64,000 bases of DNA from Arthrobacter sp. U41. GTDB lineage: Bacteria; Actinomycetota; Actinomycetes; Actinomycetales; Micrococcaceae. Under the pieces are notes generated by a model. That model was not told the origin of the DNA. It saw only the letters and a program-made list of their open reading frames with translations, and made no database searches. Location of the stretch: NCBI RefSeq assembly GCF_007679325.1, contig NZ_VEGI01000001.1:1178001-1242000 (forward strand). The letters are read 5' to 3'. Below are positions 43,471 to 52,314 of the stretch, one piece after another (the first letter of the stretch is position 1; the number at the start of each line of letters is the position of its first letter). A program made the translations under genes and the position numbers.

Positions 43471-45198
43471 ATGAACCCGCACACTGACCATCCCGCTGAA
43501 GGCAGCGACCCCTCCGGCAGCACTGCCGGGCAGCCGGCAGGGCAAAAGCCAGCGCAGCCGGCAGAGCAGCAGACAGAGCGCCTGACAGGACACCCGGCAG
43601 AGTCCGCCGACGAAACCGCCGCCCGTGCTGGCGCCGCTTCGCGGCCCGCTGCCGACACCTCGGCCACCCTCCCGGTGGAGACCACGCCCACCGCCCCGGT
43701 GGGAACCTCGGCCACCCTCCCGTTGGATCTTTCGGCGGGCACCGGACCGACAGGGTCCGCCGGCGGTGGAGCGCTTCCGCCCCCGCCACCGCCGCCGTAC
43801 TACGGCCCGACGCCCCCGCAGCCCGGCAGCCAATCGCTGACGTTCTTCGACTGGATCCGCAGCCAGGGCATACAGCGGGGCCGCGACCGCTGGGTGGGCG
43901 GTGTCGCCAGCGGCATCGCCCATCGCTTCGGGGTGGACCCGCTGATTGTCCGCGGCATCCTGATCGTCCTGACGGTCTTCGCGGGCGTCGGGGTCCTGCT
44001 TTACGGCATCGCGTGGGCGCTGCTGCCCGAACCCGACGGCCGCATCCATGTCCAGGAAGCGGCGGCGGGCCGGTGGTCGTCCGGCATGACCGGCGCCCTG
44101 GTCACCACGGTCATCGGCTTCCCCAGCCTGGGCGTCGGAGTCTGGGGCTGGGACCGCTACGGCTTTGGCGCGTTCATCTGGACGGTCTTCTGGGTGGGGG
44201 GCGTCATTTACCTCATCTACTACCTGACACAGCGCAACAAGTCCCTGAACGGAGTCACTCCCATGTCCTCGAGTCCGCAGGCAGGCGGCCCGGCGGACCC
44301 CTGGTATCCGCCAAACGCCGAAACGCCGGCGTCCTCGGCGATGTCCGGGACGTCGGCAATGTCCGCAACGCAGTCAAAATCAGCGACGCCGTCAACGCCG
44401 GCGGCTCCGTACGCCGGCTACGGTGGCTCGGATGCGCTGCCCCGCTACGGCGAGTCAACGGTGCCGGGCCCGGCCTGGGGCGCTCCCCCGCCCTCGGGTC
44501 CCGTCCCTCCCCCCGGCGGCGGCTACCGTCCCGTCCCCGGCGGCAGACCCGTCCCGCCGGCCAAAGCCCGGAGTTTCGGCCCCGGCGCGCCCGCCGTCGC
44601 GGTCACCACCGGCCTCGCCCTGCTGGTGGGCGGCAGCATCAAGGCCCTCGACGTCGCGAACGTGATTGACCTCGGCACCTCCAGCAACGCCGTCGTCTGG
44701 GCCAGCGCCGCGGTGGTCCTGGGCCTCGGAATCCTCGTCGCCGGACTCAGGGGCCGTACCTCGGGCATCCTCGGCTTCTTCGCCGCGGTGGCGCTGATCG
44801 TTGGTGGGATCTTCAACGTGCTCCCCAACGGCGACCGTTTCCGCCCGCAGAACGCCGACTGGTCACCGGCGAGCATCCAGCAGGCCCGGGATGGGTTCGA
44901 CATCACGGCCGGCACCGGGACCGTGGACTTGTCCGGGGTCCCGCTCAACCCGCCGCTCAGGACCGATGTGGTGGTCCCGATCGAGGCCACGGCGAGCAAC
45001 CTCACGGTCATCATTCCGGACAACGTTCCGGTGGAGATCCGCGCCGACATGACCATGGGCAACCTCAATGAGGGCAGCCAGAGCCACGGCGGCATGACCA
45101 CCCGGGAAAGCACCTACAACACGGGCGAGCCGGGAGCGACGCTGATCGTGGAGATCGATGGCACTTTAAGCAACGTCACCATCAAGGAAGGGAACTGA
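43471..45198 (+). CDS. PspC-domain multi-pass membrane protein with a LiaF/toastrack-like C-terminus
   Basis: 575 aa. Residues 1-125 are low-complexity Pro/Ala/Thr/Gly; a PspC domain follows (DRWVGGVASGIAHRFGVDP, about 139-157, with its membrane helix); then more hydrophobic helices, a second Pro/Ser linker (about 270-365) and further helices. The C-terminal ~130 residues are beta-rich (TGTVDLSGVPL, ASNLTVIIPDNVPVEIRADM), resembling the toastrack/DUF2154 domain of LiaF-type proteins. GGAAGG precedes ATG 43471. Probable envelope-stress sensor or modulator for the divergent kinase. Confidence 0.85.
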   Translation: MNPHTDHPAEGSDPSGSTAGQPAGQKPAQPAEQQTERLTGHPAESADETAARAGAASRPAADTSATLPVETTPTAPVGTSATLPLDLSAGTGPTGSAGGGALPPPPPPPYYGPTPPQPGSQSLTFFDWIRSQGIQRGRDRWVGGVASGIAHRFGVDPLIVRGILIVLTVFAGVGVLLYGIAWALLPEPDGRIHVQEAAAGRWSSGMTGALVTTVIGFPSLGVGVWGWDRYGFGAFIWTVFWVGGVIYLIYYLTQRNKSLNGVTPMSSSPQAGGPADPWYPPNAETPASSAMSGTSAMSATQSKSATPSTPAAPYAGYGGSDALPRYGESTVPGPAWGAPPPSGPVPPPGGGYRPVPGGRPVPPAKARSFGPGAPAVAVTTGLALLVGGSIKALDVANVIDLGTSSNAVVWASAAVVLGLGILVAGLRGRTSGILGFFAAVALIVGGIFNVLPNGDRFRPQNADWSPASIQQARDGFDITAGTGTVDLSGVPLNPPLRTDVVVPIEATASNLTVIIPDNVPVEIRADMTMGNLNEGSQSHGGMTTRESTYNTGEPGATLIVEIDGTLSNVTIKEGN

Positions 45199-45199
45199 C

Positions 45200-45496
45200 A
45201 TGAGCAGCTACGACGCACCGGCCGGCAGCCCGGACAGCGATAGCCCGGCCACTGCCCCCCGGCCCGACGGCCCGGAGTTTGAGGACGATTCCCCGGCCCG
45301 TGTGGGCACCATCGTCTGGGGGCTGATCGTGGTGGCCCTCGCCGCGCTCATCATCGTCTCCCAGCTCGGCATTGTGGCCCTCAACGGCACCTACGTGGCG
45401 ATCGGACTCATGATCGGCGCCGGGGCAGCCCTCGTGATCGGCGGGCTGCTTTCGGCCCGGGGACGTGACAAACAAGCACCGACAGGGAAGTCTTGA
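45200..45496 (+). CDS. Small two-helix membrane protein
   Basis: 98 aa. An acidic Pro/Asp-rich N-terminus of about 33 residues precedes two hydrophobic helices (VGTIVWGLIVVALAALIIVS and TYVAIGLMIGAGAALVIGGL). It begins 1 nt after the preceding stop with GGAAGGGA as SD, so it is translationally linked to the PspC-toastrack gene. Unknown function; probably part of the envelope-stress module. Confidence 0.8.
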   Translation: MSSYDAPAGSPDSDSPATAPRPDGPEFEDDSPARVGTIVWGLIVVALAALIIVSQLGIVALNGTYVAIGLMIGAGAALVIGGLLSARGRDKQAPTGKS

Positions 45497-45499
45497 ACC

Positions 45500-45754
45500 A
45501 TGGAAAAGTTCTTCAGCACCGTCAGGGGCCTCGGCCTGAAACGTGGTCCGCAGCGCTGGTTGGGCGGTGTCTGCGGCGGGATCGCCGCCAAGCTGAACGT
45601 GGACGTCGCGTTCGTCCGCATCGCGTTCCTGCTCTTCGCGCTGCTCCCCGGACCAGCCTTCGTGTTGTACCTCGCGGCCTGGCTGCTTCTGCCGGACCAG
45701 CGGAACGCCATCGCCCTTGAGACGTTCCTGGCGAAGCGCTCGGCCCGGCCCTGA
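45500..45754 (+). CDS. Small stand-alone PspC-domain protein
   Basis: 84 aa. Nearly all PspC domain: PQRWLGGVCGGIAAKLNVDV then a hydrophobic helix (AFLLFALLPGPAFVLYLAAW) and LLLPDQ. It resembles the PspC units of the kinase and the 575-aa protein. It begins 3 nt after the previous stop and is followed by a terminator, closing the three-gene unit. Confidence 0.88.
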   Translation: MEKFFSTVRGLGLKRGPQRWLGGVCGGIAAKLNVDVAFVRIAFLLFALLPGPAFVLYLAAWLLLPDQRNAIALETFLAKRSARP

Positions 45755-45774
45755 GCACCCGTTAGCGGGAACCG

Positions 45775-45807
45775 GAAGTGCCCCTGCCCCCGCGGCAGGG
45801 GCACTTC
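45775..45807 (+). terminator. Terminator after the PspC operon
   Basis: Arms GAAGTGCCCCTGCC (45775-45788) and exact complement (45794-45807) with a 5-nt loop, 20 nt past the stop, followed by TTCGTTG. A weak U-tract but a strong stem. Confidence 0.8.
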
Positions 45808-45877
45808 TTCGTTGTAACGGTTTGTGTCCTGCCACACATGCGCCACTAGACTCTAGGTGAGCTCAGCGTGGCGCTCT

Positions 45878-45897
45878 GCCTGTAAACGCCTGTAAAC
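45878..45897. repeat. Tandem 10-bp direct repeat upstream of pfkA
   Basis: GCCTGTAAAC occurs twice head-to-tail, ending 26 nt before the pfkA ATG. It could be a regulator site in the leader or a slippage product. Confidence 0.6.
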
Positions 45898-45923
45898 CTT
45901 CGAGCAAGGATTTGAGCCGAAAC

Positions 45924-46949
45924 ATGAAAATTGGAATCCTCACCAGCGGCGGAGACTGCCCCGGACTGAACGCCGTCATCCGTGGCGCCGTCCTGAAGGG
46001 CATCGCCGTCCACGGCCACGAATTCGTGGGATTCCTGGACGGGTGGCGCGGCGTCGTCGAGGCCGACACCATCGACATCCCCCGCACCATGGTCCGCGGC
46101 ATTGCCAAGCAGGGCGGGACCATCCTGGGCACCTCCCGCACCAACCCGTTCGAAAACAACGGCGGACCCGAGGTCATCAAGGCCAACATGGACCGGCTGG
46201 GCATCGACGCCCTCATCGCCATCGGCGGCGAGGGAACGCTGGCAGCCGCCAAGCGGCTCACCGACGCCGGCCTGAAGATCGTGGGTGTCCCCAAGACGGT
46301 CGACAATGACCTCGACGCGACGGACTACACCTTCGGCTTCGACACCGCCGTCGAGATTGCCACCGAGGCGATCGACCGCCTGCGCACCACGGGAGAATCC
46401 CACCACCGCTGCATGATCGCCGAGGTCATGGGCCGCCACGTGGGGTGGATCGCCCTGCACGCCGGTATGGCCGCGGGTGCCCACGCCATCCTGATCCCGG
46501 AGCAGAAGGCCTCGATGGAGCAGATCGCCGAATGGGTGGTCTCGGCCCGCGACCGCGGCCGCGCGCCGCTCGTCGTCGTCGCGGAGGGCTTCGTCCCGGA
46601 CGGCCAGGAAACACCGCATTCCGAACGGGGCCTGGACACGTTTGGCCGCCCCCGGCTGGGCGGGATCTCCGAGCGGCTGGCGCCGGAGCTGGAAGCCATG
46701 ACCGGCATCGAAACCCGCGCCACTGTCCTGGGGCACATCCAGCGCGGCGGAGTCCCCACGGCGTTCGACCGCGTGCTCGCGACCCGCCTGGGCATGGCCG
46801 CTATCGACTCGGTGGTCGAAGAGCGCTGGGGCACCATGGTGTCCCTCAACGGCACCGACATTGTCCATGTGGGCTTCGACGCTGCGCTCGGCAATCTCAA
46901 GACGGTCCCGAAGTACCGCTACGACGAGGCCGCCGTCCTCTTCGGCTGA
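45924..46949 (+). CDS. pfkA: 6-phosphofructokinase (group III)
   Basis: 341 aa. Phosphorylates fructose 6-phosphate in glycolysis. GILTSGGDCPGLNAVIRG opens the protein. GGEGT places Gly at 104, as in ATP-dependent enzymes, whereas PKTVDNDLD has Lys at 124, the residue typical of PPi-dependent relatives; the catalytic Asp is in TVDND. EVMGRHVGWIAL binds substrate. ATG 45924 is chosen; a TTG at 45912 is too close to the AAGGA SD. Phosphoryl donor most likely ATP. Confidence 0.93.
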   Translation: MKIGILTSGGDCPGLNAVIRGAVLKGIAVHGHEFVGFLDGWRGVVEADTIDIPRTMVRGIAKQGGTILGTSRTNPFENNGGPEVIKANMDRLGIDALIAIGGEGTLAAAKRLTDAGLKIVGVPKTVDNDLDATDYTFGFDTAVEIATEAIDRLRTTGESHHRCMIAEVMGRHVGWIALHAGMAAGAHAILIPEQKASMEQIAEWVVSARDRGRAPLVVVAEGFVPDGQETPHSERGLDTFGRPRLGGISERLAPELEAMTGIETRATVLGHIQRGGVPTAFDRVLATRLGMAAIDSVVEERWGTMVSLNGTDIVHVGFDAALGNLKTVPKYRYDEAAVLFG

Positions 46950-46991
46950 GCCGGGCGCCGGAGCCGCCACGCCGGTGGGTAGGGTGGAGCC

Positions 46992-47702
46992 ATGACACTT
47001 GAGCCCGGTTCGGTCGACATCATCCAGCTCGCGTGGGCCCGCCGGCTGGAGCTCGACGACGGCGCGTTGGCCGCCGCCGCGGGTGACCGCATCACCCGTG
47101 CGGATGAGGCAGCCCGTTCCGTCCAATTCATCCGCTTGTTCGGCAACTCCGTTCTCGTCGGCCCCCAGTGGGCCCTGGACGCCGCCGTCGGGCTCTCCGA
47201 CGAGGAACTCGCGCAGCACGTCACGCTGTTGACCATCACCCGGGCCTACGGCGGCCACGGGCTCGGCGCCGCCGCGCTGTTCTTCGCGGACGACCTCCCG
47301 CTCAAGCAGCCCTCCGAGGAACTGACCGTCTCGCACGGCAATCCCGAGGCGATCGAGCTGGAAGCCGCCTGCCCGCCGGACGACGTCAACGAAGTGGGCC
47401 TCTCGGACCTCGAGCACCGCTTCACCGTCATGCATCTGGACGACGGCCGCCGGACCCCGGTGGCCTGCGGCGCCTACACCGAATGGGAAGGCATCCTCGC
47501 CCAGATGGGCGTGCTGGTTGCTCCGGAGTGGCGCCGGCGGGGGCTGGGTTCACTGGCCGCCTCCATTGCGGCCCATGAGGCGCTTGCCTCGGGCCTGACC
47601 CTCCAGTGGCGCTCCGATGTCAGCAACAAGGGCTCCCTGGCCATTGCCCGGAGCCTGGGCTTCACCCCCGGTGGCATCCAGACGAGTGTGCTGCTGGGCT
47701 GA
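46992..47702 (+). CDS. GNAT-family N-acetyltransferase
   Basis: 236 aa. One C-terminal GNAT domain with the acetyl-CoA loop RRRGLGSLAA (about 181-190), followed by the ARSLGFTPGG ending. The N-terminal ~120 residues are less conserved. It follows pfkA after 42 nt on the same strand. The acceptor is unknown; the two-domain GNATs at 34487-36799 are different types. Confidence 0.85.
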   Translation: MTLEPGSVDIIQLAWARRLELDDGALAAAAGDRITRADEAARSVQFIRLFGNSVLVGPQWALDAAVGLSDEELAQHVTLLTITRAYGGHGLGAAALFFADDLPLKQPSEELTVSHGNPEAIELEAACPPDDVNEVGLSDLEHRFTVMHLDDGRRTPVACGAYTEWEGILAQMGVLVAPEWRRRGLGSLAASIAAHEALASGLTLQWRSDVSNKGSLAIARSLGFTPGGIQTSVLLG

Positions 47703-47725
47703 TCCCAGCCCGCACTGGTGGCGCC

Positions 47726-49252
47726 TCAGCGGGACCGCGCCCCGGCCCCCTCGGTGCCCGACGACGTTGCCGGCAGCACCCCGGGTGTTCCCCAGCCCTG
47801 CAGCGGCTGCGGCTTGGCAAAGAACAGCGCCACCGCCGCACCGATGAGAATAACGGCAGCGGGAAGGAGGATGGACTGGGCCATCGCCGTCGAGAATCCC
47901 TCGCGCAGCGACTCCGGCAGGGGCCCGCCGAACGACGTCGGCCCCGCCTCCCCGGATCCTCCCGGAACCGCGGGGAGCTCCGCGGCGAGCCGGGCCTGGA
48001 TCAGCACCGCGATGGCGGCGCTGCCCAGCACGGCCCCGATCTGGCGGGTTGTGTTGTAGACGCCGGCGCCGGCGCCGGCGAGCCTCGGCGGCAGGTTCCG
48101 GGTGGCTGTGGTCCCCAGCGGCGCCCAGATACCGGCGTTGGCGAATCCCAGCACGGCGCTCGGCAGCAGGAACAGCAGGATTGGCGTGTCCGGGTGCATC
48201 AGGAGGCCGTTCCACGCCAGCGCCACGGACATCAGGAGCAGGCCGGATACGGTGATGAACTTCGGGTTGACCCGGTCGATGATCCTGCCCACCACCGGGG
48301 CCAGGCCCCCGGAGATCAGCGCCATCGGCACCATCATCAGCGCCGATTCGGTGGGTGTCAGGCCCCGGACCAGCTGGAAGTAGAAGATCAGCGGCAGCGT
48401 GAAGGCTGTCACCGTGAAGCCGACGGTGGTGATGCCGATGTTCGCCAGGGAAAAATTGCGGTCCTTGAACAGGGACAGCGGCAGCAGGGGTTCGCCCTTG
48501 TTCATCTTCTGCCACAGCACAAACACCACCAGCACGGCAATCCCGGAGATGATGAGCCCCCACACGGTGATGGGCCCGGCGATGGTGCCCCAGTCGTAAG
48601 TCTCGCCCTCCTGGATTCCGAACACCAGCAGGAACATCCCGACGGCGCTGAGCAGCACGCCGGGGATATCGAACTTGTGCGGGTGGGTGCTGAGGGCCGG
48701 GACGTAGCGCAGGGCCAGGAAGAACCCGATGACACCTACCGGGAGGTTGATGAAGAAGATCCACTCCCAGCCGAGGCCATCGACGAGGACACCGCCGAGG
48801 ATCGGTCCCACCAGCGTGGCGAGGCCGGCGGTGGCGCCCCAGATACTCATCGCCGCCCCGCGCCGGTCGGGCGGGAAGATCCTCGTGATGACGGCCATGG
48901 TCTGGGGCGTCATCAGTGCGGCACCGAAGCCCTGGAACACCCTTGCCAGGATCAGGGTGTTCACGTCGCCAGAGAGTCCGCACCAGAGCGAGGCGGCGGT
49001 GAAGACCACGAGGCCGGACAGGTACAGCCTCTTCGGGCCAAAGCGGTCGCCCAGCCGGCCGGTGATCAGCAGCGGCACGGCGTAGGCCAGCAAGTAGGCG
49101 CTGGTCACCCAGATCACCGAGTTGATGTCGGCGTTGAGGCCCTCCATGATGCTGGGGTTGGCCACCGAGACAATGGTGGTGTCGACCAGGATCATAAAGA
49201 ACCCGATCACAAGGGACCAGAGTGCGGGCCACGGCCTGGCGACGAGTTCCAT
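47726..49252 (-). CDS. MFS drug exporter, DHA2 (EmrB/QacA) family
   Basis: 508 aa, about 14 membrane helices. Motif D1 (ILVDTTIVSVANPSI) lies in helix 1 and motif A (GRLGDRFGPKRLY) in the loop between helices 2 and 3; GARVFQG-like RVFQGFGAALMTP and WRWIFFINLP-like WEWIFFINLPVGV are typical of DHA2 proton antiporters. Substrates probably include hydrophobic cations or other drugs. No regulator is adjacent. It ends 23 nt from the convergent GNAT stop. Confidence 0.93.
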   Translation of the reverse strand: MELVARPWPALWSLVIGFFMILVDTTIVSVANPSIMEGLNADINSVIWVTSAYLLAYAVPLLITGRLGDRFGPKRLYLSGLVVFTAASLWCGLSGDVNTLILARVFQGFGAALMTPQTMAVITRIFPPDRRGAAMSIWGATAGLATLVGPILGGVLVDGLGWEWIFFINLPVGVIGFFLALRYVPALSTHPHKFDIPGVLLSAVGMFLLVFGIQEGETYDWGTIAGPITVWGLIISGIAVLVVFVLWQKMNKGEPLLPLSLFKDRNFSLANIGITTVGFTVTAFTLPLIFYFQLVRGLTPTESALMMVPMALISGGLAPVVGRIIDRVNPKFITVSGLLLMSVALAWNGLLMHPDTPILLFLLPSAVLGFANAGIWAPLGTTATRNLPPRLAGAGAGVYNTTRQIGAVLGSAAIAVLIQARLAAELPAVPGGSGEAGPTSFGGPLPESLREGFSTAMAQSILLPAAVILIGAAVALFFAKPQPLQGWGTPGVLPATSSGTEGAGARSR

Positions 49253-49296
49253 GGGATTCCTTTGGGTCAGGGTGCTGCCGTGGACAGGCGGACGGG

Positions 49297-49695
49297 TCAG
49301 CCTAGCAGCGCAAGGATGTCCTGCCGTTGGAACATCTGCGCTGCTGCCCGGGCGGAGGGCGTGCCGGCGTCGGGGTCCGCGCCGGCCGCGACCAGCGCCT
49401 GGACCACGTCCGGGTAGCCCTTGAAGACGGCTCCGGCGAGCGGCGTCTGGCCGCGGTCGTTGGCGGTGTTCGCGTCTCCGCCGTGCGCCAGGATCAGCCG
49501 GACGGTTTCCGCGTGGCCGTGATAGGCCGCGAGCATCAGCAGGGAGTCACCGGCAGCGTTCGTCATGGCCGCCGGCGCACCGGCGGCCAGGTACCCGGCG
49601 AGCAGCGCGGTGTTGCCTTCCCGGGCCGCGTCAAAGAGGGCATGGGCCAGAGCCAGGGTTTCTGCGTCCGGCGCACCGGGGTTGTCCGCCGTCAT
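49297..49695 (-). CDS. Ankyrin-repeat protein
   Basis: 132 aa. About three ankyrin repeats: GNTALLAGYLAAGAPAAMTN, GDSLLMLAAYHGHAETVRLI and GQTPLAGAVFKGYPDVVQAL, each ending in a helix-turn pattern (AHGGDANTAN, AAGADPDAG). A soluble protein-protein interaction module with no signal peptide. It overlaps the end of the YgfZ gene by 4 bp, so the two are probably translated together. Confidence 0.92.
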   Translation of the reverse strand: MTADNPGAPDAETLALAHALFDAAREGNTALLAGYLAAGAPAAMTNAAGDSLLMLAAYHGHAETVRLILAHGGDANTANDRGQTPLAGAVFKGYPDVVQALVAAGADPDAGTPSARAAAQMFQRQDILALLG

Positions 49696-50774
49696 CGGGT
49701 CCCCCGCAGGAAGCCGGTCTGGCGTCCCACCACCTGGCCTGCATCGGGCGCCACGATGACTTCCTGCGCGGCGGTGTAGGGCTCCTCGCCGTCCACAACA
49801 GTCAGGACGTCCTCGGGTGCGACCGAGCGTTTGACCACGGCCAGGGCCACCGGCCCCATTTCGTAGTGCTGCGCCACGGACGTCACTGTGCCCACCTTGC
49901 GGTCACCGGCACGGACCTCGCTGCCCACGGCAGGCATGGTGTGCTGCGAGCCGTCCAGCTGCAGGAAAACCAGCCGGCGCGGCGGGTGGCCCAGGTTGTG
50001 GACCCGGGCGACGGTTTCCTGGCCCTTGTAGCAGCCCTTGTTCAGATGCACGGCGGTGCGGAGCAGGTCCAGTTCGTGCGGGATGGTCTTGTCGTCGGTT
50101 TCGGCGCCCCAGCGCGGCCGCCACGCCGCGATGCGCAGCGCTTCGGCTGCCCACACTCCGGCGAGCGGGCGGTCGCCGACCGTGGCCTCCAGGGCCGAGG
50201 CCGGGACGAGGTACTCGAACCAGGGCCGTTCGAGGCCGGGGTGGGCGTCTTCCCCCACCACGGCGTAGGAGTAGCCGCCGGCGCCGACGTGCGGCCAGGG
50301 GTCTTCCCAGACCAGCAGGGCGGACCATTCCGGTACCCTGCGGGTGGTCCCCAGTACGGCCCACTCCCCCGACACGTCGGCGATCTCAACGCGGAGCATG
50401 AACTTCATCTTGTTGAGCCATTCGGCCAGCGGCCCGGCCTCTGCCGCCTCGACGATCAGCCAGGTGGTGGCGCCGTCGTCCACCACCCGCGCGTCGAACT
50501 CGATCCGGCCCTGGACGCTCAGCAGCAGCAGTTCGCTCGACTGCCCGGGCGCCAGGTTGGTGAGCTGCTGGGAGGACAAGGTGTTGAGCCAGCTCAGCCG
50601 GTCCGGTCCGGTCACGGTGACGACGCCGCGGTGGGAGAGGTCCACGACGGCGGTGCCGCCGGCCAGCGTCCGCTGTTCGCGCAGCGGTTCGCCGTAATGG
50701 GATGCGACGCCGGCGTCAGCACCGCCGGCTTCGACCGCGCCAGGGCGCGCCAGCAGAGGGCTCTTGATAGTCAT
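49692..50774 (-). CDS. ygfZ: Folate-binding YgfZ/GcvT-like protein (Fe-S cluster maintenance)
   Basis: 360 aa. Tetrahydrofolate-binding protein that supports assembly or repair of certain Fe-S enzymes. The YgfZ signature KGCYKGQETVARVHNLG contains the conserved Cys. VDLSHRGVVTVTGPDRLSWL and the ALRIAAWRPRWG segment match the GcvT fold. Overlaps the ankyrin gene by 4 bp downstream; a flavodoxin-like gene lies 22 nt upstream. Confidence 0.93.
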   Translation of the reverse strand: MTIKSPLLARPGAVEAGGADAGVASHYGEPLREQRTLAGGTAVVDLSHRGVVTVTGPDRLSWLNTLSSQQLTNLAPGQSSELLLLSVQGRIEFDARVVDDGATTWLIVEAAEAGPLAEWLNKMKFMLRVEIADVSGEWAVLGTTRRVPEWSALLVWEDPWPHVGAGGYSYAVVGEDAHPGLERPWFEYLVPASALEATVGDRPLAGVWAAEALRIAAWRPRWGAETDDKTIPHELDLLRTAVHLNKGCYKGQETVARVHNLGHPPRRLVFLQLDGSQHTMPAVGSEVRAGDRKVGTVTSVAQHYEMGPVALAVVKRSVAPEDVLTVVDGEEPYTAAQEVIVAPDAGQVVGRQTGFLRGTR

Positions 50775-50796
50775 ATGTAGTAGAAGTCCTCAGGGG

Positions 50797-51522
50797 TCAG
50801 CGGTATTCCGGATTCTCGAAGTCAAACCTGGTGCCGGCTTCCCATGCCTCGGGCAGGTTTCCGTAGGAGGGGATGCCGCCTGCGTCCTTGAGCATCCGGG
50901 CCAGGTGCAGCAGGTTCCACGTCATGAAGGTGGCGTTGCGGTTGGTGAAGTCGCTCTCCGGGCCGCCCGAGCCTTCATCGAGGTAACTGGGGCCCGGCCC
51001 CACGGCGCCGATCCAGCCGGCGTCGGCCTGCGGCGGGATGGTGAAGCCGATGTGCTGGAGGCTGTACAGGACGTTCATGGCGCAATGCTTGATGCCGTCC
51101 TCGTTGCCGGTGATCAGGCAGCCGCCCACTTTGGGATAGAAGGCCCACTGGCCTTTGTCATTGAGCTCGCCGGAGTGCGCATAGAGGCGTTCGATGAGTT
51201 TCTTGGTCTGCGAGGAGTTGTCGCCCAGCCAGATTGGTCCGGCGACAACGACGATGTCGGCGTCGCGGACGGCCGGGTAAAGCTCGGGCCACTCATCGGT
51301 GGCCCAGCCGTGCTCGCGCATGTCCGGGTACACGCCGCTGGCGATGTCGTGATCCACCGTCCGGATGACCTGTGTGCTGACACCGTGCTTGTCCATGATC
51401 CGGCGGCTGACATCGATCAGGCCCTGCGTGTTGGACGTCTCCGGGGACTTCTTGAGGGTGCCATTGAAGAACACGGCCTTGAGGTCGCTGAAATCGGCAG
51501 TTGGTGCAGCTGTGGCATTCAC
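50797..51522 (-). CDS. Flavodoxin-fold NAD(P)H-dependent oxidoreductase
   Basis: 241 aa. The N-terminal phosphate-binding loop FFNGTLKKSPETSNTQ (about 18-33) and VVVAGPIWLGDNSSQTKKL are typical of FMN-dependent reductases of the NADPH:FMN/WrbA-like superfamily. Probably cytoplasmic and redox active; the electron acceptor is unknown. Same strand as ygfZ and the nitrobindin-like gene. Confidence 0.85.
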   Translation of the reverse strand: MNATAAPTADFSDLKAVFFNGTLKKSPETSNTQGLIDVSRRIMDKHGVSTQVIRTVDHDIASGVYPDMREHGWATDEWPELYPAVRDADIVVVAGPIWLGDNSSQTKKLIERLYAHSGELNDKGQWAFYPKVGGCLITGNEDGIKHCAMNVLYSLQHIGFTIPPQADAGWIGAVGPGPSYLDEGSGGPESDFTNRNATFMTWNLLHLARMLKDAGGIPSYGNLPEAWEAGTRFDFENPEYR

Positions 51523-51647
51523 TTTGGTACTCCCTGCGGGTCGCTATGGACAACGGAAAATCAGTGAGACCCTCAACCCCGGCGGCATGGCGGCGGCCGT
51601 TCAGCCGGCCAGGTGCGCGCGACCGATGTGCTGCGCGCGCGGGCCGG

Positions 51648-52262
51648 TCAGGTGACTTTGTGGAGGATGGCCGACGCGTGGGCCTCCAAGCCGCTGCCGC
51701 CCGCAGGGCCCTTGCCGGTTGCCACGTCCCAGCGCCAGAGCAGGTTGCCGTCCACGAGTCCGAAGATCCTGGTGGCGGCTGTGTACTCCTTGGAGTGGCT
51801 GCCGCGCATCACCATGTCTGTGCTGAGCTGGATCTGCGGCCCTTTGATCTGGCCGTAGTAAAGCTCGGAGATCCCGCCGGGGTGGGAGATCGACACGGAG
51901 ATGTCGAAGCCGCCGTCCTCATTGCGCAGGGCTTCGACTTCGTCGGCGCTCTTGAGCACGGGAACGATGTCGGCCGGGATAAGTCCGGGACCGCCGTCTT
52001 CCTCGCGCTGCTTGCGCTCCAGGGCCCAGAAACCGGTTTCGACGGTCAACGGGCGCAGCCTGGTTCCTTCGTCGTCGGTCAGCCAGCTTTCCGCGCGGTA
52101 CTGCAGGTACGGCAGGCCGTTGTGCGTGAAGGACACGTGCTGCACGAAGTGCTCGGAATCCTCTTCCCCGGCCCCCAGCCTGCCGCGGCCCTCCCACTCA
52201 CCAATGAGCCAGGACAGGGGAACGATTTCGGGTGTCAGATCTGTAGGAATCTCAATCGGCAC
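51648..52262 (-). CDS. Nitrobindin-like FABP-family heme protein
   Basis: 204 aa. Ten-stranded beta-barrel of the DUF1794/nitrobindin family, whose members bind heme and can isomerise peroxynitrite to nitrate. GEWEGRG at residues 21-27 is the GXWXGXG motif. The FTHNGLPYLQYRAESWL stretch and a C-terminal His (ILHKV) fit the family. About 30 loop residues around 95-115 (REEDGGPGLIPADIV) are extra. Located in a redox-flavoured cluster with ygfZ and a flavoprotein. Confidence 0.88.
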   Translation of the reverse strand: MPIEIPTDLTPEIVPLSWLIGEWEGRGRLGAGEEDSEHFVQHVSFTHNGLPYLQYRAESWLTDDEGTRLRPLTVETGFWALERKQREEDGGPGLIPADIVPVLKSADEVEALRNEDGGFDISVSISHPGGISELYYGQIKGPQIQLSTDMVMRGSHSKEYTAATRIFGLVDGNLLWRWDVATGKGPAGGSGLEAHASAILHKVT

Positions 52263-52314
52263 AGCAGCTACCTCTGGAAACGACGGGACTTTGCGGGGCG
52301 TTTACTTCTCGTTG

